Positions 44,101 through 52,840 of a stretch of 64,000 bases of DNA are shown one piece after another. The stretch lies in assembly GCF_001766415.1 (NCBI RefSeq), contig NZ_MKXO01000001.1, positions 1,094,897-1,158,896 of the forward strand, read 5' to 3'. The notes beneath the pieces are model-generated. The model was not told where the DNA came from. It did not search any database and was given only the letters and a program-made list of their open reading frames with translations. The position numbers and the translations under genes are program-made. Every line of letters begins with the position of its first letter. The stretch's first letter is position 1. The DNA is from Exiguobacterium aurantiacum. Lineage in GTDB: Bacteria; Bacillota; Bacilli; Exiguobacteriales; Exiguobacteriaceae.

Positions 44101-44949
44101 TTGACTACGTTTGATCGTATTAAATCGATTTTCCCGACCGTTGTCCATCGGTCGGAAGACGCATCCGGAGACTATGCTTGGTATCAAGCACAGGATGGGA
44201 CCGTGTTCGGCTTGCCAAAAACCGAGTTGAACGAGCGTGAACGGCAACTGCTCGAATGGTCGGCGACACCGTTTTTGACGACCGCCGACCCCCGTCAAGA
44301 AAAATGGCAAAACCGCCTGCTCACCGATTCGTATCGGATCGCGCAACCGTTCCGTCTGTTGTCGCTATCGCTCCACTATCAAGAGAGGGAATCGCTCGAG
44401 CAATTTTTAGAGATATTACACGACTTCATGCCAGAAGCGGAGATTGTCGTCATGACGCGACATCACGTTGAAATCATTGAGATGAACCAACTCGTCGACT
44501 TGTCTGATTTCGAGGATGTATTGCGTGCCGGCGCGAGCGACTGCTACGTCGAAGCGCACGTCATCTTTAGTGAGCGGCCGCTCGGTGTGTTGGGGACGCT
44601 TTACCATCAACACATGACGTTGCGCCCGTTCGCGAAACTCCCTACTAAAACTTACCCTGCTAGTCAATTATTATACCATTACTTGCTACAAGACCATGAG
44701 ACTTTTGCCACACGTCTCCAATTGACCGAGGCGGCGTATTCGATACTCGATAAGACGAGCGTCGAATTGTTAGAGGCGCTGTTCGCCCACTCGCTGAACG
44801 TGTCCCATACGGCGAAAGCGCTGTTCATGCATCGGAACACGCTCAATTACCGGCTCGATCGGCTCTATGAACTGACAGGATATGACGCTCGTCAGTTTTA
44901 TGATGCGAGTTTACTCCAACTGATTGTCACGTTGCACAAATCTGAGTAA
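44101..44949 (+). CDS. CdaR/PucR-type transcription regulator (YxkF-like)
   Basis: 282 residues from a TTG start six bases after AGAGGTG. The N-terminal 200 residues show no named sensor domain. The C-terminal PucR-type helix-turn-helix is clear: LFAHSLNVSHTAKALFMHRN, then TLNYRLDRLYELTGYDAR. In B. subtilis a similar gene, yxkF, lies just upstream of msmX, as here, so control of msmX or sugar uptake is a fair guess. It is divergent from yheB, with only 51 bases between starts. Confidence 0.75.
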   Translation: MTTFDRIKSIFPTVVHRSEDASGDYAWYQAQDGTVFGLPKTELNERERQLLEWSATPFLTTADPRQEKWQNRLLTDSYRIAQPFRLLSLSLHYQERESLEQFLEILHDFMPEAEIVVMTRHHVEIIEMNQLVDLSDFEDVLRAGASDCYVEAHVIFSERPLGVLGTLYHQHMTLRPFAKLPTKTYPASQLLYHYLLQDHETFATRLQLTEAAYSILDKTSVELLEALFAHSLNVSHTAKALFMHRNTLNYRLDRLYELTGYDARQFYDASLLQLIVTLHKSE

Positions 44950-44978
44950 CTGTTTTTGTGCAACGTGTACATATCTCG

Positions 44979-45021
44979 TGCAAGCGGTTTCATCGTATAA
45001 TCAATCTTGTAAGCGCTATTA
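44979..45021 (+). promoter_or_regulatory. msmX promoter region with two cre-like sites
   Basis: TGCAAGCGGTTTCA (44979-44992) and TGTAAGCGCTATTA (45008-45021) each differ from the cre pattern at one or two positions. A TATAAT (44996-45001) lies exactly between them, so a bound CcpA or LacI-type protein would cover the promoter on both sides. Confidence 0.55.
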
Positions 45022-45053
45022 TACAAGAACACATTCTCAGGAGGCTAACGACA

Positions 45054-46154
45054 ATGGCAGAAATTCAATTGAATCACATTGATAAAATATACGACGGTGG
45101 TGACGGGAAAGCCGTCAGCGACTTCAACTTGCACATTAAAGACCGGGAGTTCATCGTTTTCGTCGGACCGTCTGGTTGCGGTAAATCGACAACACTTCGC
45201 ATGATCGCAGGACTCGAAGAAATCTCGAGCGGCGACTTCATCATCGACGGCAAACGCATGAACGACGTGGCGCCGAAAGACCGCGACATCGCGATGGTCT
45301 TCCAAAACTATGCCCTCTACCCGCACATGAGCGTCTATGACAACATGGCATTCGGTTTGAAGCTTCGGAAGTTCCCGAAAGAAGAGATCGACCGTCGCGT
45401 CCAAGATGCGGCTCGCATCCTCGGACTTGAAGAATACCTCCAACGTAAACCGAAGGCACTCTCAGGTGGTCAGCGCCAACGTGTCGCCATCGGTCGTGCC
45501 ATCGTCCGTGACGCAAAAGTGTTCTTGATGGATGAGCCGCTCTCAAACTTGGATGCAAAACTTCGCGTACAAATGCGTAAAGAGATCATCCAGTTGCACA
45601 ACCGTCTCGATACGACGACGATCTACGTTACCCATGACCAAACGGAAGCGATGACACTCGCGACTCGTATCGTCATCATGAAAGACGGGATCATCCAACA
45701 AGTCGGTTCGCCGAAAGAAGTATACGACAACCCAGATAACATCTTCGTTGCCGGCTTCATCGGTTCGCCTTCGATGAACTTCTTCCGCGGAACACTCGCA
45801 GACGGCAAGTTCGTCGTGAACGGCGAAGAAATCAACGTGCCTGAAGGCAAGATGAAAGGTCTTCGCGACCGCGGTTACATCGGTAAAGAGCTCATCCTCG
45901 GGATTCGTCCAGAATCGATCCACGATGAGCCGATCTACATCGACTCTCCGACAACACACACGTTCCAAACACACATCGATGTATCTGAACTCATGGGTGC
46001 CGAGTCTTACCTTTACGCCGAGCTCGGTGGACACCAGTTCACGGCCCGCATCGACGGCCGCTCGAACATCCGCATGGGTGACGACGTAGAACTCGCGCTC
46101 GACATGACGAAAGCACACTTCTTCGACTCTGAGACAGAGCTCGTCATCCGTTAA
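45054..46154 (+). CDS. msmX: Multiple-sugar ABC transporter ATPase MsmX
   Basis: 366 residues from the ATG after AGGAGG. Walker A GPSGCGKSTT (about 38-47), signature LSGGQRQRVAIGRAIVR, Walker B VFLMDEPLSNLDAKLR, and a C-terminal TOBE/OB regulatory domain (about 235-366). In Bacillus MsmX is the shared ATPase that drives several maltodextrin, melibiose and arabinan importers, and its gene stands apart from them; the same is true here. Upstream cre-like sites suggest catabolite control. Confidence 0.92.
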   Translation: MAEIQLNHIDKIYDGGDGKAVSDFNLHIKDREFIVFVGPSGCGKSTTLRMIAGLEEISSGDFIIDGKRMNDVAPKDRDIAMVFQNYALYPHMSVYDNMAFGLKLRKFPKEEIDRRVQDAARILGLEEYLQRKPKALSGGQRQRVAIGRAIVRDAKVFLMDEPLSNLDAKLRVQMRKEIIQLHNRLDTTTIYVTHDQTEAMTLATRIVIMKDGIIQQVGSPKEVYDNPDNIFVAGFIGSPSMNFFRGTLADGKFVVNGEEINVPEGKMKGLRDRGYIGKELILGIRPESIHDEPIYIDSPTTHTFQTHIDVSELMGAESYLYAELGGHQFTARIDGRSNIRMGDDVELALDMTKAHFFDSETELVIR

Positions 46155-46156
46155 TA

Positions 46157-46193
46157 CAAAATCCCCTCGATTCTTGGAATCGAGGGGATTTTT
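46157..46193. terminator. Bidirectional rho-independent terminator
   Basis: Stem AAATCCCCTCGATT / AATCGAGGGGATTT with a 5-base loop. Confidence 0.9.
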
Positions 46194-46196
46194 CGT

Positions 46197-46847
46197 TTAG
46201 CGGGTCGCATAGCGACGTTCGAGCCGATGCTGCCCCGCTTGAATGAGTGTCGACAAGATCCAATAGATCGAGGCCGAGAACAAGAGGAGCGGCATGACCA
46301 AATAGGTCGTCGCTGCAATCTGGTCTGAGACGTACGTCAACTCCTGCACGGCGATGACCGACCCGAGCGACGTCGACTTGATGATATCAATCACCGAGTT
46401 CGACACCGGTGGGATGGCCCGTGATAACGCTTGTGGGAAGATAATGTCTTTAAAACGTTTCGCCCGCGGGATCCCGAGGGCGACACTCGCCTCGACTTGT
46501 CCGCGATCGACCGAATTGATGGCTGCCCGGAACGCCTCCGAGATATAAGCCGCAAAGTGCAGACCCAATCCGAAGATGAGCGCCTGCATCCCGCTCAGTT
46601 GGACGAACCCGGTCAACCCGACGTACAAGATGAGCAGTTGTAAGAGCAGCGGCGTGCCCCGGAAGAACGAGGTGTACGTCCGAGTGAACAACCGCAACAC
46701 TTTGATTGGGCTGCTGTAAAGTAACGCGATGATCAGACCGAGCACCAAGGCGAGGATAATCGACAGGATACTGGCGATCAACGTCAATTGTACGGCTTCG
46801 ATATAGGCCGAACGGTTCTCGATGACGGTCGTGATCAGTTCATTCAT
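46197..46847 (-). CDS. Polar amino-acid ABC transporter permease
   Basis: 216 residues with about five membrane helices. HisM/GlnP-type motifs: RTYTSFFRGTPLLLQLLILY near 62-81 and the EAA loop AFRAAINSVDRGQVEASVALG. Overlaps the stop of the binding-protein gene by four bases, so the two are coupled. Best guess is a cystine/cysteine system like TcyAB; substrate is an inference from the binding protein. No ATPase gene is next to it. Confidence 0.87.
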   Translation of the reverse strand: MNELITTVIENRSAYIEAVQLTLIASILSIILALVLGLIIALLYSSPIKVLRLFTRTYTSFFRGTPLLLQLLILYVGLTGFVQLSGMQALIFGLGLHFAAYISEAFRAAINSVDRGQVEASVALGIPRAKRFKDIIFPQALSRAIPPVSNSVIDIIKSTSLGSVIAVQELTYVSDQIAATTYLVMPLLLFSASIYWILSTLIQAGQHRLERRYATR

Positions 46848-47602
46848 TGACTGATGTCCTCACCGAAGTACTTATCACCGATTTCAGCCATCGTTCCGTC
46901 TTCTTTCATTTCAGCAAGCGCCTCGTTCAACTGATCGAGCACGTCGCTGTCTTGGCGTGTCATATACCCCGCCTCGCTCTTGTTGAAGACGTCACCGACC
47001 GCTTTCACGTCATAACCTGTCTTCTCGAGCTCTGAAAAGATGAAGAGACGGTCGTTGAGCGCTGCGTCGAGACGTCCGACTTGAAGGTCTTGCAGCACTT
47101 GGTTCGCACCTTTATAAAACTTCACTTCAGCACCAGCTTCTTCAGCCATCTGGGCGTAGACCGACCCTTGTGTCGAACCGACAACTTTGCCGTCAAGGTC
47201 GTCGATGCCTTGGATGTCTTCATTATCTGAAGCAACGATGACTTGTGCACCTGACACCGCGTACGTATCCGAGAACGCATACTTCTCTTCACGCTCCGGT
47301 GTGATGCTCATCTGGTTCGCGATCATATCGATGCGTTCCGCATCGAGTGCCGGGACGAGTCCTTTGAAGTCCATCGGCTCATATTCGACCGTATAGCCGG
47401 CACGTTCTGCCGCTTCGTTCAACACGTCGATGTCATACCCTGTGATTTCACCTTTATCTTTGTACGTGAATGGCGGGTATGTCGCTTCCGTCCCGACTGT
47501 GATGACTGTTTCTTCAGATCCACTGTCCGTCTCTGTACCGCAAGCTGCGAGCACCCCGAGCGATGCGCCGATTGCGAGAACTGCCGTTAATGATTTTTTC
47601 AT
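46844..47602 (-). CDS. Amino-acid ABC transporter substrate-binding lipoprotein (TcyA-like)
   Basis: 252 residues. Signal peptide with lipobox LAAC and lipidation at C21. Family 3 solute-binding protein: VGTEATYPPFTYKDKGEITG, FDMI-type block ERIDMIANQMSITPEREEKY, and FSDTYAVSGAQVIVASD. The ANQM segment and the aromatic/aspartate ligands resemble cystine binders (TcyA/TcyJ). It is first in the operon with the permease; expected third gene, the ATPase, is missing here. Confidence 0.87.
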   Translation of the reverse strand: MKKSLTAVLAIGASLGVLAACGTETDSGSEETVITVGTEATYPPFTYKDKGEITGYDIDVLNEAAERAGYTVEYEPMDFKGLVPALDAERIDMIANQMSITPEREEKYAFSDTYAVSGAQVIVASDNEDIQGIDDLDGKVVGSTQGSVYAQMAEEAGAEVKFYKGANQVLQDLQVGRLDAALNDRLFIFSELEKTGYDVKAVGDVFNKSEAGYMTRQDSDVLDQLNEALAEMKEDGTMAEIGDKYFGEDISQ

Positions 47603-47689
47603 GTTATTTCCGCCTTCCTGATAATCCTTATATGATTACATGGTTTTGAGCAATATACTCATCATACTGACGAGGTTAAAAGAAGTCAA

Positions 47690-47720
47690 ACAAAAACCAC
47701 CGCTCCAAGTTGAGCGGTGG
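47690..47720 (-). terminator. Rho-independent terminator of pgcA
   Basis: 9-bp stem CCACCGCTC / GAGCGGTGG, 6-base loop, then TTTTTG in the minus direction. Confidence 0.8.
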
Positions 47721-47728
47721 TACACTAG

Positions 47729-49456
47729 TCAGTCGATTGCTTTTGCTTGCTTCATAACGTCTCGTTCAATCGCTTCACGTTTCGCCGTCGTCATCTCGGC
47801 ACTATCCGCGTGAACACTGAAATAGAACTTGATCTTTGGCTCTGTGCCAGACGGGCGAAGGCAGAACCACGACCCGTCCTCGAAGACGAATTTGAGCACG
47901 TTCGAAGATGGCAAGTCGATGTCCTCGGTCGTATTTTGACGAAGGTCGGTCGCGACTTGCAGCTTGTAATCCTCAAAGCGGACGACTTCATAGCCGGCAA
48001 CTTCTTGCGGCGGGTTGGCACGGAACGATTCCATCATCCGGCCGATCTGTTCAAGCCCGGCTTTCCCTTTCAACGTCATCGATTGAAGCGATTCCTCATA
48101 AAAGCCATACTTCTCATAAATCGCTTGGAGCGCGTCATACAACGTTCGTCCCTGCTCCTTATGGAAAGCTGCCATCTCGGCGCCGAGCACGCACGCCTGG
48201 ACAGCGTCTTTATCACGGCAGAAGTCACCGATCAAATAGCCGTAGCTCTCTTCGTAGCCGAACAAGAACTCGTACTCGCCTGACTCCTCGTACTGTTTAA
48301 TCTTCTCACCGATGAACTTAAAGCCGGTGAGCGTGTTCTCAAGATGCACGCCATACGCTTTGGCGATGGCCGCCCCAAGTTCGGACGTGACGATCGTTTT
48401 CGCGACGAATCCGTTCGCTGGCAGCGTACCGGTCTCGACTTTTTGCGATAGAATGTAATCCATCAAGAGCGCTCCGGTCTGGTTCCCTGTCAAGACGAAC
48501 CATTCCCCGTCGCGGTCACGCACGGTGAAGCCGACGCGGTCGGCGTCCGGGTCGGTCGCCATGAGCAAATCAGCGCTGACACGGTCACCATATTCCATCG
48601 CCAGCTTGAACGCCGCCCGCTCTTCCGGGTTCGGAGAACTGACCGTCGGGAACGCGCCGTCTGGTTCGGCTTGTTCTTCGACGATCGTGACATGGTCAAA
48701 CCCATACGCCTTGAGTCCTTCCATGACCGGTCGGCGACCCGTCCCGTGAAGGGGCGAGAAGACGATTTGGAGGGCGTCTGTTGGGACGTCCTTATGGATT
48801 CGAATCGATTGAAGAGCTTCCATGTAAGCCGCATCGACAGACGCATCGACGTTGACGAGTGTCCCGTCGGCGCGGAGCGTTGCTTCGTCTTGGACCGGGA
48901 TGCTTAACTCGTCCTCGATCGCGTTGACGTAAGACACGAGCTCGTCCGCCTCGGCCGGCGGTAGTTGCCCGCCGTCGGCGCCATATACTTTGAAGCCGTT
49001 ATACTCAGGCGGGTTATGACTCGCCGTGATGACGACTCCTCCAAACGCGCCTAGGTGTCTGACGGCGAATGACAGTTCTGGCGTTGCCCGTAAGCTCGGG
49101 AACAAGTAAGTCTTGATCCCGTTCGATGCAAACGTCCGTGCCGCCTCGAGCGCGAATTCAGGTGAGTAGTGACGTGGATCATGGGCGATGACGACTCCGT
49201 GCCGTTTCGCTTCCTCGCCTGACGCCGAAATAAAGTCGGCAAACCCTTGCGCCGCTTTACGAATCGTATAGACGTTCATTCGATTGGCACCTGGTCCGAT
49301 TTCACCGCGCATACCACCCGTTCCGAATTCAAGCGTCTTATAAAACGCCTCTTCGAGTGTCGTCTCATTTTGTGCCATCTCGTCTAATTCGGTCCGAAGA
49401 TAAGGTTCAAGTTCCTCATATTGATTCCAACGCTCATATGTTTGTTGCCATGCCAT
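47729..49456 (-). CDS. pgcA: Alpha-phosphoglucomutase PgcA
   Basis: 575 residues from the ATG at 49456 behind GGGG. Converts glucose 6-phosphate to glucose 1-phosphate, the entry to glycogen, UDP-glucose, and glycolipid synthesis. Active-site serine in TASHNPPEYNGFKVYG, metal-binding loop DPDADRVG, sugar loop FGYEESYGYL, and phosphate loop RPSGTEPKIKFY. The N-terminal FGTGGMRGEIGPG block is the PgcA/PGM2 type. It lies 3 kb downstream of the glgCDAP operon on the same strand, supplying its substrate. A divergent sulfurtransferase gene separates them. Confidence 0.93.
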   Translation of the reverse strand: MAWQQTYERWNQYEELEPYLRTELDEMAQNETTLEEAFYKTLEFGTGGMRGEIGPGANRMNVYTIRKAAQGFADFISASGEEAKRHGVVIAHDPRHYSPEFALEAARTFASNGIKTYLFPSLRATPELSFAVRHLGAFGGVVITASHNPPEYNGFKVYGADGGQLPPAEADELVSYVNAIEDELSIPVQDEATLRADGTLVNVDASVDAAYMEALQSIRIHKDVPTDALQIVFSPLHGTGRRPVMEGLKAYGFDHVTIVEEQAEPDGAFPTVSSPNPEERAAFKLAMEYGDRVSADLLMATDPDADRVGFTVRDRDGEWFVLTGNQTGALLMDYILSQKVETGTLPANGFVAKTIVTSELGAAIAKAYGVHLENTLTGFKFIGEKIKQYEESGEYEFLFGYEESYGYLIGDFCRDKDAVQACVLGAEMAAFHKEQGRTLYDALQAIYEKYGFYEESLQSMTLKGKAGLEQIGRMMESFRANPPQEVAGYEVVRFEDYKLQVATDLRQNTTEDIDLPSSNVLKFVFEDGSWFCLRPSGTEPKIKFYFSVHADSAEMTTAKREAIERDVMKQAKAID

Positions 49457-49553
49457 GGTCAATTCCCCTTTCGACGTTCAAATTCAATCGAAGTACTCGC
49501 CAATTTGTTCCATCTTGTATACGATGGGAGTAACGAAACTTCGAGGTGATACT

Positions 49554-50372
49554 ATGTTTCCAACTATGCGTGCCCAAGAATTGAAACAAATCGTCCATAC
49601 GGACTCAATCCGATTTATTGATTGTCGCTATTCATTGAACGACGCTTCATACGGAAAATACGTGTACCGTCAAGGACATCTCCCGAATGCCGTCCATCTC
49701 GACTTGATGGAAGACTTGTCAGGCCCTGTGTCCGTTCACGGCGGACGTCACCCGCTCCCGTCAAAAGAAGCGTGGACGGAGACGCTCCGACGCATCGGCA
49801 TCCAAAAGGACGACTTGATCATTATTTACGACGACGGTTTTCCATACGCCGCACGTGCTTGGTGGTTATTCAAGTGGGCCGGCCATGAGCGCGTCATCGT
49901 GCTCGAAGGCGGAATCCAGGCCGGCATCACTTACTCTGGTGAGACAACGACCGAGATTCCGACGTACCCTGCTTCGACATACGTCCCTGATTTCCACGAC
50001 GATATGATCGCCACGATCGAAGACGTGCGCGCCGCAACGACAACAGGCGACCTGTATGACTCAAGAACGGCCGACCGTTACGACGGAAGCCACGAACCGA
50101 TCGATAAAAAAGCCGGGCATATCCCGAACGCCCTGCTCTGCCCATATGTAGACGCCGTCACGGAGCTCGGGACGCTTCAAGACTTTCACGATTTGCGCGA
50201 ACTTTACGCCAACGTGCTCGATGTCCCGAACCCGATCTTTTATTGCGGCAGCGGTGTCACCGCTTGCGTGAACATTTTGGCATTGCACGCGCTCGGTAAA
50301 GACGATGTCCGCCTCTATCCCGGTTCATACTCTGACTGGATCAGTTATCCAGAAAATAAGGTCCACCCATAA
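49554..50372 (+). CDS. Two-domain rhodanese-type sulfurtransferase
   Basis: 272 residues from the ATG five bases after GAGGTGAT. Two rhodanese domains: the N-terminal one lacks a catalytic cysteine (IIIYDDGFPYAARAWWLFKW), the C-terminal one has C231 in FYCGSGVTAC. The CGSGVT loop is the 3-mercaptopyruvate sulfurtransferase-type rather than thiosulfate type (CRKGVT). CEITHER substrate choice or physiological partner is open; likely roles are sulfur transfer or cyanide/sulfide handling. Divergent from pgcA. Confidence 0.88.
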   Translation: MFPTMRAQELKQIVHTDSIRFIDCRYSLNDASYGKYVYRQGHLPNAVHLDLMEDLSGPVSVHGGRHPLPSKEAWTETLRRIGIQKDDLIIIYDDGFPYAARAWWLFKWAGHERVIVLEGGIQAGITYSGETTTEIPTYPASTYVPDFHDDMIATIEDVRAATTTGDLYDSRTADRYDGSHEPIDKKAGHIPNALLCPYVDAVTELGTLQDFHDLRELYANVLDVPNPIFYCGSGVTACVNILALHALGKDDVRLYPGSYSDWISYPENKVHP

Positions 50373-50387
50373 CGGGTGGATTTTTTT
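50362..50387 (+). terminator. Rho-independent terminator of the sulfurtransferase gene
   Basis: TCCACCC / GGGTGGA with the gene's own TAA in the loop, then seven T; it ends against the convergent glgP stop. Confidence 0.85.
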
Positions 50388-52818
50388 ATTTCACACTCGT
50401 CGGCTTGATGTTCCAAACCGCGTTCGCATATTCCGTGATTGTGCGGTCGCTCGAGAAAATACCAGACTTGGCCGTATTGACGATTGAACTTTCCGCCCAA
50501 CGCGCCTTATCTGCGAACACTTCATCGACGCGTCGCTGTGCCTGCATGTAGGACATAAAGTCTTTCAAGACGAGGAAGTCATCGTTATAGACGAGAAGCG
50601 AATCAAAGATCGCTTGGAACTGATATTCTCCGACCTTATCGAACGTCCCGTTGACGAGACTGTCGACGACGTTACGTACTTCGGTGTTGGCATGATAAAT
50701 GTCGGCCGCATGATACCCGCCGAATTTTTTATAGTTCATGACTTCTTGCGGCGTCAATCCGAAAATGAAGATATGGTCGTCACCGACCGCATCTCGAATC
50801 TCGATGTTCGCCCCGTCAAGCGTGCCGATTGTGAGCGCTCCGTTCATCATGAACTTCATGTTTCCGGTTCCTGACGCCTCATAGCTCGCCGTCGAGATCT
50901 GTTCACTAACGTCCGAGCCCGGGAAGATTCGTTCGGCCATCGAGACGCGATAGTTCTCAAGGAAAACGATCTTGATGAACTGACTCGCCCGTTTGTCGTT
51001 GTTAATCATCGACGCGAGGGCATTGATGTAGCGAATGACTTCTTTCGCGTAATAATAACCTGGCGCCGCTTTCGCTCCGAAGATGAACGTTCGTGGAACC
51101 ATCGTGAACGTCGGGTCTGCTTGAATCTTTTGATAGAGCGCGTGAATATGCATCGCGTTCATGAGCTGACGCTTATACGCATGCAGACGTTTGACTTGAA
51201 CATCGAAAATCGAGTTCGGGTCGACACTGATTCCCGTCTCATCTTGAATGTAAGCCGCTAAGTCGAGTTTATTTTGTTGTTTCACTTCCATCACTTGCTC
51301 CTGGAAGCTCGTATCTTTCGAGACGTCCATCAACTTCTCAAGATCGTTCGGGTGCTCGATCCATGACGGACCGATTGCGTCAGTGATCAAGTTCGACAGA
51401 CGCGGATTTGATTTCAAGAGCCAACGGCGATGCGTGATGCCGTTCGTCTTGTTATTGAAACGAAGCGGGAACATTTCATACAAGTGGCGCATCTCGCGTT
51501 GTTTTAAAATATCTGTATGAATACGGGCGACCCCGTTCGTCGAATGTGATCCGACAACGGCAAGGTTTGCCATATTAATGTAATTGTTCGAGACGATCGC
51601 AATCTCACCCATATGCGGTTCAAGGTGTGGATAATTGACGAGCACGTCTTTACAGAACCGGGTATTAATCTCATTAATGATTTGATAGATTCGTGGTAAT
51701 AGACGCTCGTACATCTCGACCGGCCACTTTTCAAGTGCCTCGGCGAGAAGTGTATGGTTTGTGAACGACATGACACTCTTCGTCACGCGCCACGCCTCAT
51801 CCCAGCCATATCCGTGATCATCCATCAAAATCCGCATCAGTTCAGGGATTGCGACGACCGGGTGGGTATCGTTAATGTGGACAGCGTAGTAGTCGCCTAA
51901 ATGTTTGAGTGATTTGTTGTGTCGCAAGTAAGACGCAATCATCGATTGGACACCCGCTGACACGAAGAAGTACTGTTGTTTCAAACGGAGCACTTTTCCT
52001 TCATACGTCGTGTCGTCCGGATAGAGGAACTCCGAGATCGTCGCAATCGACTGCTTGTGTTTCAACAAGTCTTTGTACGACCCTTTCGTGCGTTCCATAT
52101 ACTCTTCGTCATCAAATGGCGACTCCGCATTCCAAAGCCGGAGCGTGTTCACGACGTCGTTCTTGTAACCGATGACCGGCATATCGTATGGAACGGCGCG
52201 TACGACTTCGTCTGGATGATGAACGACACGGAGACGGTCTCCGATCTGCTTCATCTCGATCCAGCCCCCAAAATTCACGTCAACCGCACGATCGGCACGG
52301 CGCGTCTCCCACATATTCCCATTTCGGAGCCAGTTGTCCGGCAACTCGACTTGATAGCCGTCGACGATTTTTTGTTTGAACAAACCGTAACGATAACGAA
52401 TCCCGTTACCGTGACCGGGCAGACTGAGCGCGGCAAGCGAATCGAGGAAACAAGCGGCCAGACGGCCGAGACCGCCGTTACCGAGCCCTGGTTCCGGCTC
52501 GAACTCCGTGATTTCCGTGAAATCAAAGCCGAGTTCTTCCAACCCTTCTTGGACAACTTCTAAAACGTCCATACTGAGTAAGTTGTTATAGAGGAAACGG
52601 CCTAACAAAAACTCGAGCGAGAAATAGATGACTTGCTTGCTCTGTTTGGCTTCTTGCTTGTCGCGTGTGTTGATCCATTTCGGAATCGCTTGTTCACGCA
52701 CCATCGTTGCCAACGTTTGATACACTTCCTGCTCGGTCCCTTCATCAAACGATTTCCCGTTTAAGGCGACGAATCTTTCTTGAAACGAAGTGACGAAGCT
52801 CTGTTTATCTGTAAACAT
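50386..52818 (-). CDS. glgP: Glycogen phosphorylase GlgP
   Basis: 810 residues from the ATG at 52818, which matches the start of Bacillus GlgP (MF..K..F.TSF); a GTG 16 codons earlier inside glgA is an alternative but lacks a ribosome site. Pyridoxal-phosphate enzyme that releases glucose 1-phosphate from glycogen. Seen: QVIYFSLEFLLGR, GLGNGGLGRLAACFLDS, and the PLP-lysine region ASGTGNMKFMMNGALTIGT followed by LDGANIEI. Last gene of glgC-D-A-P. An AAGGAG lies about 12 bases before the chosen start, rather far. Confidence 0.93.
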   Translation of the reverse strand: MFTDKQSFVTSFQERFVALNGKSFDEGTEQEVYQTLATMVREQAIPKWINTRDKQEAKQSKQVIYFSLEFLLGRFLYNNLLSMDVLEVVQEGLEELGFDFTEITEFEPEPGLGNGGLGRLAACFLDSLAALSLPGHGNGIRYRYGLFKQKIVDGYQVELPDNWLRNGNMWETRRADRAVDVNFGGWIEMKQIGDRLRVVHHPDEVVRAVPYDMPVIGYKNDVVNTLRLWNAESPFDDEEYMERTKGSYKDLLKHKQSIATISEFLYPDDTTYEGKVLRLKQQYFFVSAGVQSMIASYLRHNKSLKHLGDYYAVHINDTHPVVAIPELMRILMDDHGYGWDEAWRVTKSVMSFTNHTLLAEALEKWPVEMYERLLPRIYQIINEINTRFCKDVLVNYPHLEPHMGEIAIVSNNYINMANLAVVGSHSTNGVARIHTDILKQREMRHLYEMFPLRFNNKTNGITHRRWLLKSNPRLSNLITDAIGPSWIEHPNDLEKLMDVSKDTSFQEQVMEVKQQNKLDLAAYIQDETGISVDPNSIFDVQVKRLHAYKRQLMNAMHIHALYQKIQADPTFTMVPRTFIFGAKAAPGYYYAKEVIRYINALASMINNDKRASQFIKIVFLENYRVSMAERIFPGSDVSEQISTASYEASGTGNMKFMMNGALTIGTLDGANIEIRDAVGDDHIFIFGLTPQEVMNYKKFGGYHAADIYHANTEVRNVVDSLVNGTFDKVGEYQFQAIFDSLLVYNDDFLVLKDFMSYMQAQRRVDEVFADKARWAESSIVNTAKSGIFSSDRTITEYANAVWNIKPTSVK

Positions 52819-52840
52819 ATATGTGTAAATCTCCTTCCAG

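Noticed and set aside
44050..44346. N-terminal extension of YheB
   Set aside because: It would run antisense through the start of the divergent regulator gene and does not resemble the YheB N-terminus.
45045..46118. Minus-strand frames opposite msmX
   Set aside because: Antisense to an intact ABC ATPase gene; odd Arg/Val-rich composition and no start signals.
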